Shown here piece by piece: positions 1-7,214 of a stretch of 10,970 nt of DNA. The notes under the pieces are model-generated. The model saw nothing but the letters and a program-made list of their open reading frames with translations, did no database searches and had not been told where the DNA came from. The DNA is from JAFGTE01 sp043800105 (GTDB lineage: Bacteria > Patescibacteriota > Gracilibacteria > UM-FILTER-43-11): NCBI GenBank assembly GCA_043800105.1, contig JAZDNJ010000069.1, forward strand, positions 1-10,970, read 5' to 3'. The stretch's first letter is position 1. Each line of letters opens with the position of its first letter. The position numbers and the translations under genes are program-made.

Positions 1-27
1 AACATTAATCATTAAACATTAATCATT
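1..27. repeat. Two direct copies of AACATTAATCATT
   Basis: The 13-mer AACATTAATCATT occurs at 1-13 and again at 15-27, separated by one A, directly in front of the HIT gene. The stretch is almost pure A/T and contains no purine-rich ribosome binding site. It may be a short low-complexity leader or part of a longer array continuing left of the window. No function is claimed. Confidence 0.6.
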
Positions 28-29
28 CA

Positions 30-353
30 ATGATGGAAGACTGTTTATTTTGTAAGATCGCCGCTAAAGAAATACCGGCCGATATGGTTTCCGAGAATGA
101 GGAGTTCGTGGCTTTCAACGACATTAACCCCCGCGCCAAACATCATATTCTGATCATTCCGCGGAAACATATCCCCAGTATGAATGATCTGAATGAGGCC
201 GAAGGGGATGACGCGCTGATCGGGCGCATGATGCTTTTTGCCCGGGATTTAGCCAAAAAGAAAGGATTTAACGGGTACCAGCTTCAGTTCCACGTTGGGC
301 GGAGCGGCGGTCAGATCATCTTTCATGTTCATATGCATCTTATGAGTAACTGA
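30..353 (+). CDS. HIT (histidine triad) family nucleotide hydrolase, HinT-like
   Basis: A 107-residue protein, close to the usual size of bacterial HinT. HinT-type enzymes hydrolyse purine nucleoside phosphoramidates and related adenylates in the cytoplasm; that function is taken from the family. The signature H-phi-H-phi-H is at residues 99-103 (HVHMH), preceded by GGQ at 93-95; the middle histidine (101) is expected to be the nucleophile. The N-terminus has CxxC (C5, C8), as in many 'CIFCKI' HIT proteins, then the typical AFNDINPRA and IIPRKH segments. The start is ATG at 30 or the adjacent ATG at 33; an in-frame TAA at 6-8 rules out a longer protein. No Shine-Dalgarno is visible. The stop is 10 nt before rsmI on the same strand, so cotranscription is likely. 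The C-terminus stops four residues after the triad, slightly shorter than many homologues. Confidence 0.9.
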   Translation: MMEDCLFCKIAAKEIPADMVSENEEFVAFNDINPRAKHHILIIPRKHIPSMNDLNEAEGDDALIGRMMLFARDLAKKKGFNGYQLQFHVGRSGGQIIFHVHMHLMSN

Positions 354-363
354 AGATTGAAAA

Positions 364-1056
364 ATGAAAACTGAAAATTTTTCACAGGCGAAAAATGGCA
401 AACTGTACATTGTTGCTACACCCATTGGTAATCTGGCCGATATGACCTTCCGCGCGAAGGAGGTTTTGGAAAACGCGGACCTGGTGGCCTGCGAAGATAC
501 AAGGCACACGGGAATTCTGCTTTCGCATTACAAAATCGACACACCCCGCCTTTCTTTCCATTCACATAGTGGACAGGCGAAGGTCGATAAGATCATGGCT
601 TATCTGGAAGACGGAAAAGATGTGGCGCTGGTGTCGGACGCGGGAACGCCGGGAATTTCGGATCCCGGTTACAGCCTGGTGCAGGCGGCTCTGGGGGCGG
701 GCATATTGGTGGTGCCCATTCCCGGCCCCTCCGCCGTGATCACCGCGCTGTGCGCCAGCGGCCTGCCCACCGACAAATATTTATATCTGGGCTTTCTGCC
801 CGTTAAAAAGGGGCGCCAGACGATCTTCAAAAAAATCGCTGAATCTGGATACACAGTGGTATTTTATGAATCCCCTCACAGGTTGCGAAAAACTCTGGAA
901 CAGCTGGGCGAGTTTCTGGGTGCCGAAGCCCGCGTGGTGGTGGCCAAGGAACTGACAAAAATCTACGAAACCTATTATCGCGGCACGGTTTCCGAGGTTC
1001 TGGGACAGTTGCCGGAAAATATTAAAGGCGAATATGTCGTGATGATTCATGGATAG
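364..1056 (+). CDS. rsmI: 16S rRNA (cytidine-1402 2'-O) methyltransferase RsmI
   Basis: RsmI uses S-adenosylmethionine to methylate the ribose of C1402 in the decoding centre of 16S rRNA. The 230-residue product has the full set of family motifs: ATPIGNL (18-24), EDTRHTG (44-50), SDAGTPGISDPG (91-102, SAM-pocket glycine-rich loop), PIPGPSA (118-124), FYESPHR (167-173) and KELTK (195-199). This is the tetrapyrrole-methylase (SpoU-independent) fold. E. coli RsmI is about 286 residues; this protein ends right after the catalytic domain and lacks the small C-terminal helical domain of longer homologues. There is no frameshift sign, because the last strand (EYVVMIHG) closes the domain neatly. The ATG at 364 follows hit by 10 nt; the leader is A-rich without a clear Shine-Dalgarno. 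It is convergent with the M23 peptidase gene, with 22 nt between the stops. Confidence 0.96.
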   Translation: MKTENFSQAKNGKLYIVATPIGNLADMTFRAKEVLENADLVACEDTRHTGILLSHYKIDTPRLSFHSHSGQAKVDKIMAYLEDGKDVALVSDAGTPGISDPGYSLVQAALGAGILVVPIPGPSAVITALCASGLPTDKYLYLGFLPVKKGRQTIFKKIAESGYTVVFYESPHRLRKTLEQLGEFLGAEARVVVAKELTKIYETYYRGTVSEVLGQLPENIKGEYVVMIHG

Positions 1057-1078
1057 CTGAGCCCGGCCCCGGACTTTT

Positions 1079-2755
1079 CTATTTCAGTTCACTTAAAAAC
1101 TCGTCGGGCACGTATTCGATGGGCATTTCGCTCAGCGGAAGATAATTTAAAGGATTCACTGATTCACCTTTGTACCAGACTTCAAGGTGCAGGTGGGGGC
1201 CGGTGGTCTGCAGACCGGCACCTTTTGTTCCGGGAGTGCCGCCGGAAAGGCCGATCACCTCACCCTTGCGCACAACGGTTCCGGGGGTAACCATGATTTC
1301 GGAAACGTGACCGTAAACGGTTACCAGATTGTTTTTGTGGGCCAGAACTATGTAATTGTAGCCGTTTCCGTTATCTTTGGTCTGGAATACATAAGCGTTA
1401 GCCGGCGCCTTTATTTCGGTAAATTGTTTGGCGCGGATATCGATAGCCTGGTGAATCCCCCATTTCTTAGGATAAGTCGGATCGTGGAACAAAGCCGTGA
1501 GCTTGTTGGGCGGAACAGGCCATATAAATGGTTTTTTTTCGGATTTGACGATATCTTCCTCCGACCGGCCTTCGATGGTGTCAATCATATCGAGGGTCTC
1601 CTCGGTTTGCTGTAAGCCCTTAAAATCTTCCGGCGCTTCCGCCTGCTGCACTTCTTCCAGACCGTCATCCAGCAAATCCAGTTTACTTTCAATCAGTTCA
1701 ATGTTGTCTTGCAGATTCTGAACGGCTATGGCGGCCTCCAGCTGCTCCTGAAGGGACTGTTCTAAAAGAAGCTGATATTTTTCCTCTTCGCCCTGGGTTT
1801 CTTCGAGCAATGCTTTTTTGGCCAGCCTGGTCTCCTCATAGTTGCGTTTTTCTTTGGACAGCGCTTCGTATAAAAAGTCCAGATCCGCCTGCTCCCGAAG
1901 AATGTCATCCTGTTTTTCCAGAAGTTCCTGCCGCTTGCGGTCGAGATTATAAAAAACCTGACGACCCGTTTCTTCCATGATCTTAAAGTATTCCTGCCCC
2001 AGAAGATTTTCGCTGACGGAATTATCGGCCAGCAGCAGTTTCAGGGTGCTGGAACCATCGTCATAAAGATCAAAGTATCGGTTCTCTTCCTGATAAAGCA
2101 GTTTCACGTAATCAAGCACCACTTTTTTCTGGATATCCATTTCGATTTCGGAACGCTGCAGAAAGAGCAAGGCGTCTTTGATCTCAATTTTCTTTTCGGC
2201 AATCATCACCTCGACTTTGGTCATTTTTTCCCTGGTCATGCGGATCTGATTGTTGATCAGGTCAATCTGCCCCTGGAGCTCGCTTATCTGCTCGTGTATC
2301 GGCACCAGCTTTTCCTCGGTAAGTTCGATTTCTTTTTCAAGCTCTTCAAAACGTTTTCGCTGTTCTTCCAGATTCTCTTTCACTCCGCTTAAACGCTGCT
2401 CGGCAAAAGATTTCTTCCCGCCCCAGTTACTGATCAGACTCTGGCGGTACTGTTCAAAGGAATCAGTTGTCTCAGGCACGGCCGGCAGTTCTTCCTCGCC
2501 TCTTTCCACGGGACGCTGCACGCCCGGTTCAAATTCAGTAACCTGATAACCTTTTTCATCAAAAACCCCGACGTCCGTGACGTCCCACAGGGTTTCGGTA
2601 TAGCGGGCACCACCGTCATCATAAACCGGCTCCACGGGAATATCGATATCCGTAAAGTTATAGCCACTGTCCGCCGCGAAAGTGATACAGGGCACCAATA
2701 AGGCTATAGCCAGAATCACAGACAGAAGCCGTTTTTTAGAATTTAATGTAAACAA
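1079..2755 (-). CDS. Secreted coiled-coil murein hydrolase with C-terminal M23 (LytM) peptidase domain, EnvC-like
   Basis: The 558-residue protein starts with a signal peptide (KKR, then a hydrophobic stretch at about 10-24, likely cleavage after TFA at 27 or A28). An acidic, proline-containing linker (30-100) is followed by a long charged coiled coil (about 115-395) and an M23 domain (about 430-545). The zinc and catalytic residues are present: HxxxD at H435/D439, H483 in YGH, and HLH at H521/H523. It should therefore be an active peptidoglycan endopeptidase, unlike E. coli EnvC, which is a degenerate amidase activator. The coiled coil plus LytM layout is typical of proteins acting in septal wall splitting; that role is inference. 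The start is TTG: the in-frame TAA lies two codons upstream and no ATG fits before the signal peptide. An extended -10 promoter lies about 28 nt upstream. Confidence 0.88.
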   Translation of the reverse strand: MFTLNSKKRLLSVILAIALLVPCITFAADSGYNFTDIDIPVEPVYDDGGARYTETLWDVTDVGVFDEKGYQVTEFEPGVQRPVERGEEELPAVPETTDSFEQYRQSLISNWGGKKSFAEQRLSGVKENLEEQRKRFEELEKEIELTEEKLVPIHEQISELQGQIDLINNQIRMTREKMTKVEVMIAEKKIEIKDALLFLQRSEIEMDIQKKVVLDYVKLLYQEENRYFDLYDDGSSTLKLLLADNSVSENLLGQEYFKIMEETGRQVFYNLDRKRQELLEKQDDILREQADLDFLYEALSKEKRNYEETRLAKKALLEETQGEEEKYQLLLEQSLQEQLEAAIAVQNLQDNIELIESKLDLLDDGLEEVQQAEAPEDFKGLQQTEETLDMIDTIEGRSEEDIVKSEKKPFIWPVPPNKLTALFHDPTYPKKWGIHQAIDIRAKQFTEIKAPANAYVFQTKDNGNGYNYIVLAHKNNLVTVYGHVSEIMVTPGTVVRKGEVIGLSGGTPGTKGAGLQTTGPHLHLEVWYKGESVNPLNYLPLSEMPIEYVPDEFLSELK

Positions 2756-2782
2756 GAATTCTTAGGTTCAATAATTCTTATT

Positions 2783-2811
2783 ATTATACCAAAAAACAGC
2801 CTAAAATACAA
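2783..2811 (-). promoter_or_regulatory. Predicted sigma70-type promoter for the M23 peptidase gene
   Basis: On the minus strand a perfect -10 hexamer TATAAT (2783-2788) is preceded by TGG, giving the extended -10 TGGTATAAT. A weak -35, TTGTAT (2806-2811), lies 17 bp upstream. Transcription would begin near 2775, about 20 nt before the TTG start at 2755. The hexamers and spacing are seen directly; activity is inferred. Confidence 0.6.
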
Positions 2812-2812
2812 G

Positions 2813-2832
2813 CCTGCCTGCCGGCAGGCAGG
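2813..2832. repeat. 20-bp perfect palindrome CCTGCCTGCCGGCAGGCAGG
   Basis: A perfect 20-bp palindrome in the 162-nt gap between the divergent M23 peptidase gene and ruvA. It is GC-rich within an AT-rich spacer. Thirteen bases of it (GCCTGCCTGCCGG, counting the G at 2812) recur inside leuS at 9914-9926. It is followed by GGTTTTCTT on the plus strand, but no plus-strand gene ends upstream, so a terminator role is unlikely. I regard it as a dispersed palindromic repeat; its distribution outside this window cannot be seen. Confidence 0.75.
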
Positions 2833-2917
2833 GGTTTTCTTAGGGCTTAAGGATAACAAAAACCTGCTTGTGAAATTTGGCTTTGCTGTGTTAACATTTT
2901 CGTAATAAAACAAATAT

Positions 2918-3490
2918 ATGATCGCTTACCTTTCAGGGCTCATCATCGACAAAGACGAAAAAACGCTGACCGTTCTTGCCGGGGGCATCGGTTACCGCGT
3001 TTTTGTAACTGCCGATCTGCTCACGGAAGCGAAAGCGGATAACAAGGTTCAGCTCTATATTCATACCGCCGTCCGTGAAGATGACATCAGCCTGTACGGT
3101 TTTTTAAAAAAAGAGGAACTTAAGTTTTTCACGCAGTTACTGAACGTGTCGGGCATCGGCCCGAAGATGGCCATGGACGTACTGGCCACGCCTATTTCGA
3201 TGACCAAAAATGCCATTGTTTCCGAAGATATCGGATTGCTCACCAAAATCAAAGGGCTGGGCAAAAAGACCGCCGAACGGCTTTGCCTTGAGCTTAAAAA
3301 TAAGGTTGAACCGTCCCTTCCGGGATCGGCCCGCGGCACAGTCTCCAAACCTTTTGCCCATGAAGATGCCGTGCTGGCCCTTGAGAGTCTGGGGTACGAA
3401 CGTTATCAGGTACTGAAATTTATGGGCGATCTGCCCGCTGATATTAATGAAACGGAAGAAATCGTAAAGTATTTTCTTAAAACTTCTTAA
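2918..3490 (+). CDS. ruvA: Holliday junction branch migration complex subunit RuvA
   Basis: RuvA binds four-way DNA junctions as a tetramer and loads the RuvB motor during recombinational repair. The 190-residue product has the normal length and three-part layout: an N-terminal OB-fold (1-64, MIAYLSGLI start, YGF at 60-62), a double helix-hairpin-helix domain with VSGIGPKMA (77-85) and IKGLGKKTAERL (111-122), and a C-terminal three-helix RuvB-binding domain (about 147-188, with HEDAVLALESLGY). ATG at 2918 is the canonical start; the leader is AT-rich and lacks a Shine-Dalgarno. The stop TAA shares its last A with the ATG of pgi (TAATG), so translation of the two is probably coupled. ruvB and ruvC are not in the window. 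Confidence 0.97.
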   Translation: MIAYLSGLIIDKDEKTLTVLAGGIGYRVFVTADLLTEAKADNKVQLYIHTAVREDDISLYGFLKKEELKFFTQLLNVSGIGPKMAMDVLATPISMTKNAIVSEDIGLLTKIKGLGKKTAERLCLELKNKVEPSLPGSARGTVSKPFAHEDAVLALESLGYERYQVLKFMGDLPADINETEEIVKYFLKTS

Positions 3491-4773
3491 TGCTTAATCT
3501 TCAAACTGAAAATCTTAACAAAATTGGCCGACTTCATGGTTTTTCTGAGGCACGTTTTCGAAGTTTTTGCGAAAGAAAACAATCCCTCGTGCAAAAGGTT
3601 TTCAGCCTGAAATCCCAACCGGGCTACGCTTTTCTGACTTTGCCCGATGCCGCGGCCAATCTGCAAAAAGTCAAAAAATATGTCAGGGAACAGGAAAAGT
3701 ACGGCTGGAAAAATATTGTGGTACTGGGCATAGGCGGCAGCGCGCTTGGCGCCATTGCCGTACGTGACGCCCTGAAAGGCGAATTTTTTAAGGGGCCAAA
3801 GTTATACATTCTTGATAACATTGATCCGGCCTACACCGCCGGGCTTCTTTATAATCTGAATCTGTCGAAAACGCTTTTTGTGGTGATCTCAAAATCCGGC
3901 ACTACAACTGAACCTATGATTCAGTACGGCCTGGTTAAGGAAATGCTTGTGAAGAAATTCGCGAAGAATTACCAAAAGCATCTGGTCTTTGTGACTGACC
4001 CGAAAGGCGGCCTGCTTCGGAAGATTGCCAAAGAGGAAGGCATTACCGCTTTCGACATTCCGCCCAAAATCGGCGGACGTTTTTCGGTGCTTACTAATGT
4101 GGGCCTGCTCCCCTGCGCGCTGGCCGGCATAGACGTCGGCAGTCTTTTAAAAGGCGCGCGCGAAATGCGCGAGGCAATTAAACGAGGAAAAGGCGTTGGC
4201 AATCCCGCTCTGGCGCTGTCGGCGGCCCAGTTTTTACTGGACAAAAAGAAGGGCAAATCCATGACGGTTCTTATGCCTTACTCCAATTATCTGTTCCGCA
4301 TGGGCGACTGGTACCGGCAGTTATTGGCCGAAAGCATCGGCAAAAATCGGGGCGCCGGCCCCACCCCCATCAATGCCCTGGGCACAACAGACCAGCATTC
4401 ACAGCTTCAGCTTTATAATGACGGGCCTAACAACAAGTTCTTTATTTTTATGCGCCTTCTCAAACATGCCGCGGACCCAAAGGTCGGCAATATGCTACCT
4501 GAAGAAATCGGCTTTTTGAATGAAAAAAGGTTTAGCCAGGTCATGGATGCGGCCTACCAGGGAACCGCCCAGGCTCTAACCAAACGCGGGCATCCGAATG
4601 TCACAATTGAAGTTCCCAAAGCTGATGCCAGATCGATTGGCGCCCTGTTTATGCTTTTTGAATTTCAGGTGACTCTGCTTGGTCTTCTGTATAAAGTGAA
4701 TGCCTTTAATCAGCCTGGCGTTGAACACTCAAAACAAATAACCAAACAAATTCTGAAAGGTGAAGCACAATAG
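3490..4773 (+). CDS. pgi: Glucose-6-phosphate isomerase
   Basis: Interconverts glucose 6-phosphate and fructose 6-phosphate in glycolysis and gluconeogenesis. The 427-residue product matches the short bacterial/thermophile-type PGI rather than the ~550-residue E. coli type. Visible motifs are VLGIGGSALGA (78-88), the sugar-phosphate loop SKSGTTTEP (134-142), GGRFSVLT (195-202), LAESIGK with the predicted catalytic base E281 (279-285), GTTDQHSQ with H303 (298-305), and PGVEHSK with K415 (409-415). All predicted active-site residues are present. The last signature reads NQPGVEHSK where many homologues have DQPGVExxK; the lysine is kept. The gene overlaps ruvA by 1 nt and its last 14 nt overlap the GTG start of the first prepilin gene, tying a housekeeping enzyme to the pilin run. 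Confidence 0.96.
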   Translation: MLNLQTENLNKIGRLHGFSEARFRSFCERKQSLVQKVFSLKSQPGYAFLTLPDAAANLQKVKKYVREQEKYGWKNIVVLGIGGSALGAIAVRDALKGEFFKGPKLYILDNIDPAYTAGLLYNLNLSKTLFVVISKSGTTTEPMIQYGLVKEMLVKKFAKNYQKHLVFVTDPKGGLLRKIAKEEGITAFDIPPKIGGRFSVLTNVGLLPCALAGIDVGSLLKGAREMREAIKRGKGVGNPALALSAAQFLLDKKKGKSMTVLMPYSNYLFRMGDWYRQLLAESIGKNRGAGPTPINALGTTDQHSQLQLYNDGPNNKFFIFMRLLKHAADPKVGNMLPEEIGFLNEKRFSQVMDAAYQGTAQALTKRGHPNVTIEVPKADARSIGALFMLFEFQVTLLGLLYKVNAFNQPGVEHSKQITKQILKGEAQ

Positions 4774-5437
4774 ATTCTTTCCAAAGGGTTTTACGGTGAT
4801 TGAACTGCTGGTGGTAATCATTATTATTTCGATTGTAGCCAGTATCGGCACCAACGCATATAAGAGCCAACGGGTTCAGGTTCGTTATAACGATTCCATA
4901 CTCAAAGTGCTCTCGATGATCCAGACCGCCCGAAACTACGCGATCAGCAGCCGCGCGGTTTATGACGAATGTAATGTTGGCAATGAAAACTATATTCCCG
5001 CGGAAGGTTACGGAGTATATATTTCGCGCAGTGATGAGCCGGGGCTATCCCGTTTTGTGCTTTTTGCCAATATCGAAGCCGGGAATGAAATTACGGCCAA
5101 CCAATATGATGAAACTGGCGTATGCAACTCCGATCTGATTGAAAAAGAGTATCTGTTGCCGGCCGACGCGGATTTTTTAAGTTTATCCGTCGACCGGAAC
5201 CTGCCCGATCACACGGTTATCGGCGGGAACACGGATGACGAAGCGGTCATTATTTTCAGGCCGCCGCTGGCTGACGCCACGATCGCGGTTAACGACCACC
5301 CCTTAGACGCGGACGATCTGGTGATACTGAACGACTTTTATCTCAGGTTCAGACGGGCTCAGGCTGACGCGGGTATTCCTTCTCAGTACATTCATATCAA
5401 CCGTATTGCCGGATTCCCTGAAATTGAAAAAGAATGA
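4760..5437 (+). CDS. Prepilin-like minor pilin, FimT/GspH type
   Basis: The 225-residue product begins with a short basic leader and a class III (type IV prepilin) signal: cleavage by the prepilin peptidase is expected after G10, giving mature FTVIELL, with the conserved Glu at mature position 5 (E15) and a hydrophobic helix (about 11-30). The next segment, MIQTARNYAISSR (53-65), resembles the FimT/GspH pattern. Two cysteines (C71, C122) could form a disulfide outside the membrane. Such proteins are minor components that help start assembly of type IV pili or type II secretion pseudopili. The start is GTG at 4760, inside the end of pgi, preceded by a modest GAAAG; no ATG is available before the signal. 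The gene overlaps the PilV-like gene through ATGA. The pilin class is well supported; the FimT/GspH assignment is tentative. Confidence 0.85.
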   Translation: MKHNRFFPKGFTVIELLVVIIIISIVASIGTNAYKSQRVQVRYNDSILKVLSMIQTARNYAISSRAVYDECNVGNENYIPAEGYGVYISRSDEPGLSRFVLFANIEAGNEITANQYDETGVCNSDLIEKEYLLPADADFLSLSVDRNLPDHTVIGGNTDDEAVIIFRPPLADATIAVNDHPLDADDLVILNDFYLRFRRAQADAGIPSQYIHINRIAGFPEIEKE

Positions 5438-6198
5438 TGAGAATAAAAATCAACATCAGAGGGGAAACTTTAGCGGAAACCATTGTCGCGCTTTCGGTGC
5501 TGGCTATCGGCATCACGGTTGCAAGCACGGTAATCTTAAATTCCATGCGCAACCTGACAAATGCCAAGAACCGGGTGATCGCCATCAATATCGCCCGCGA
5601 AGGTATCGAGGCAGTGCGGAATATCCGGGATACCAACTGGCTGTATTACAGCGATAAAAGGCGGCAGTGCTGGAATCATGATCCTGGTGCCGGAGTCTGT
5701 GACGGCACGAACCCCATTCCGCCCGGCGTATATATTGTTTATAAGCACGCCCCTGAGGGTAGCTGGCGGCTTCAGCTGGCTGATGAAAATGTCTTAGTCG
5801 ACTCCGACCTGGATGGTATTCCCGGGAATGACCTGGATTTGACTGATCTGTCACTGGCAGACATTGATAACCTCAATGTGGATTCGGATGGGGACGGCGA
5901 TCCGGCCAATGATCCTGACTTTTATAATCATATGAAGGCGGGCGTGGCCAGTCCTATCGGAACTTTTGTCAGGCCCGCGCCTTTTACCCGCTACATAGTC
6001 ATTGAGTATCTTGAAAATCAGCCTGCCGCTCTCAATCCTTCAATTGATACACTGATAGAATGGACCGCTGCATCTAAGGATGAGCTTAATCGAATGCGCG
6101 TGACTTCTGTTGTGGGCTGGGAACGTGGCGCCTCTCACACTGTTGAACTTAAGACCATTATTACCGACCATCTGGGTCGCGAAGACCTTGAAAGTTAA
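5434..6198 (+). CDS. Prepilin-like minor pilin, PilV/GspI type, with two Asp-rich loops
   Basis: The 254-residue product has a prepilin signal: predicted cleavage after G10, mature ETLAETI, Glu at mature position 5 (E15), hydrophobic helix to about residue 33. Mature position 1 is Glu, where Phe or Met is usual. REGIEAVRNIRDTNWL (55-70) is a characteristic segment of PilV-like proteins. Two loops resemble calcium-binding repeats: DSDLDGIPGNDLD (123-135) and DSDGDGDPANDPD (150-162); both match the DxDxDG core of thrombospondin type 3/dockerin-like loops. C79 and C89 may pair. The start is ATG at 5434, overlapping the previous stop by 4 nt; the ATG at 5437 is an alternative. The product probably acts as a minor pilin in a tip complex with its neighbours. 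Metal binding is inferred from the motif only. Confidence 0.85.
   Translation: MMRIKINIRGETLAETIVALSVLAIGITVASTVILNSMRNLTNAKNRVIAINIAREGIEAVRNIRDTNWLYYSDKRRQCWNHDPGAGVCDGTNPIPPGVYIVYKHAPEGSWRLQLADENVLVDSDLDGIPGNDLDLTDLSLADIDNLNVDSDGDGDPANDPDFYNHMKAGVASPIGTFVRPAPFTRYIVIEYLENQPAALNPSIDTLIEWTAASKDELNRMRVTSVVGWERGASHTVELKTIITDHLGREDLES
5800..5919 (+). other. Two calcium-loop-like Asp-rich segments in the PilV-like protein
   Basis: Codons at 5800-5838 encode DSDLDGIPGNDLD and codons at 5881-5919 encode DSDGDGDPANDPDF. Both have the alternating DxDxDG ligand pattern followed by a P-x-N-D element, as in thrombospondin type 3-like calcium loops. Fourteen residues separate the two. Metal binding is inferred. 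Confidence 0.6.
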
Positions 6199-6200
6199 AT

Positions 6201-7214
6201 ATGAGAAAATTCTTTTTACATCGCCGTGCCGCGGGCTTTACCATTATTGAGCTGATGATAGCTCTGACGATTCTGACGATGCTGGCGCTTTTTGGCGGAA
6301 GGATCTACCTGAATTACATGAGCGCTTCGCGTGACCTGAAAGCGGGTAATCTGGTTTATGAGGAGGCGCGCTTTTTGATGGAGAAGATTGTGCGGGAAGT
6401 GCGTCAGAGCGGTATCGACTACGAGCAATACTTCAATCAGAATGTCATGATTCCCTATAATTTAGCCACTTTTGGTGAAACCGGAAGTTATGGTGATAAT
6501 TACTGTGTTTACAGTTCTTTTTTCTACGATAACGACAACGAGAGTATCGGCTCAAGGAATACCGACATGGAAGCCAGTATTGTTGCGGCCCCCCTGAATC
6601 CCGCCGCCGTGCGCGCCATCGAAAACGATCTTTACCTCATCAATCTCGCGGGAAACCGCCGTACCATGATCAAACGGATTGAGCGGAACGTGGACGGAGA
6701 CCTGATCGGAAAAATCAGCATGGTTAAAATGGAAGGACGGGATTTCGGTGAAGATCACATTAACCGAAATGACTCTTATAATGGCGCCGCGGCTTCGGAA
6801 GCGGGCTGCCTTGCTACAAAGTCCGACACTCGCGAAGCTGACGGCCTGACTGACACCTGGCTTTGCGCCCCTGATTACCCCTGCACCAGAAATACGCCGC
6901 TCGACGATGATATTTACGGAGTTAATTGTTTCGGATTTGCCGACACGGTGGATGACGATCACGGATTTGTGGATATTTCGCCAAACGCCCTGAATGTCGT
7001 CAATCTTCAGTTTATCGTGTCGCCCAAAGACGACCCATGGAAGGCTTATAATATGGATGATGCGCAGATTCAGCCTTATGTAACCATTCAGATGACGGTG
7101 GAAGCCAACCCGAAACTGGTCGATACGACCAATGAAGCCCGTGTTCCTTCGATCACTCTGACTTCAACGATCACAACGCGGAACTACAATGAAATTAATT
7201 CGGATTGCCGATGA
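6201..7214 (+). CDS. Prepilin-like minor pilin, PilW/GspJ type
   Basis: The 337-residue product has a clear prepilin signal: basic leader MRKFFLHRR, predicted cleavage after G12, mature FTIIELM with Glu at position 5 (E17), then a hydrophobic helix to about 32. RFLMEKIVREVRQSGI (57-72) fits the PilW/GspJ pattern. The C-terminal region is a beta-rich extracytoplasmic domain with six cysteines (C102, C203, C222, C228, C243, C336) and acidic runs (DDD at 235-237, DDDHGFVD at 251-258). The ATG at 6201 lies 2 nt after the PilV-like stop, and its own stop overlaps the next ATG as ATGA, so coupled translation is likely. It should act as a minor pilin in the assembly-priming complex. Assignment to PilW rather than GspJ cannot be decided without a search. 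Confidence 0.85.
   Translation: MRKFFLHRRAAGFTIIELMIALTILTMLALFGGRIYLNYMSASRDLKAGNLVYEEARFLMEKIVREVRQSGIDYEQYFNQNVMIPYNLATFGETGSYGDNYCVYSSFFYDNDNESIGSRNTDMEASIVAAPLNPAAVRAIENDLYLINLAGNRRTMIKRIERNVDGDLIGKISMVKMEGRDFGEDHINRNDSYNGAAASEAGCLATKSDTREADGLTDTWLCAPDYPCTRNTPLDDDIYGVNCFGFADTVDDDHGFVDISPNALNVVNLQFIVSPKDDPWKAYNMDDAQIQPYVTIQMTVEANPKLVDTTNEARVPSITLTSTITTRNYNEINSDCR

Noticed and set aside
1057..1080. CCGGCCCCGG followed by ACTTTTCT between rsmI and the M23 gene as an intrinsic terminator.
   Set aside because: The stem is only 4 bp with a 2-nt loop and the T-run is interrupted; too weak to call.
2813..2840. Palindrome plus GGTTTTCTT as a Rho-independent terminator.
   Set aside because: Both flanking genes are transcribed away from it, so there is no transcript for it to end, and the T-run is short.
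2845..2917. Promoter for ruvA in the AT-rich leader (for example TTGTGA or TTGGCT with TAATAA).
   Set aside because: No pair of hexamers has both acceptable sequence and 16-18 bp spacing, so no site could be named with confidence.
6552..6962. Antisense open frame of 136 codons within the PilW-like gene, and similar antisense frames elsewhere.
   Set aside because: These lie opposite well-supported genes and show no recognisable family motif; they look like shadow frames of biased codon use.
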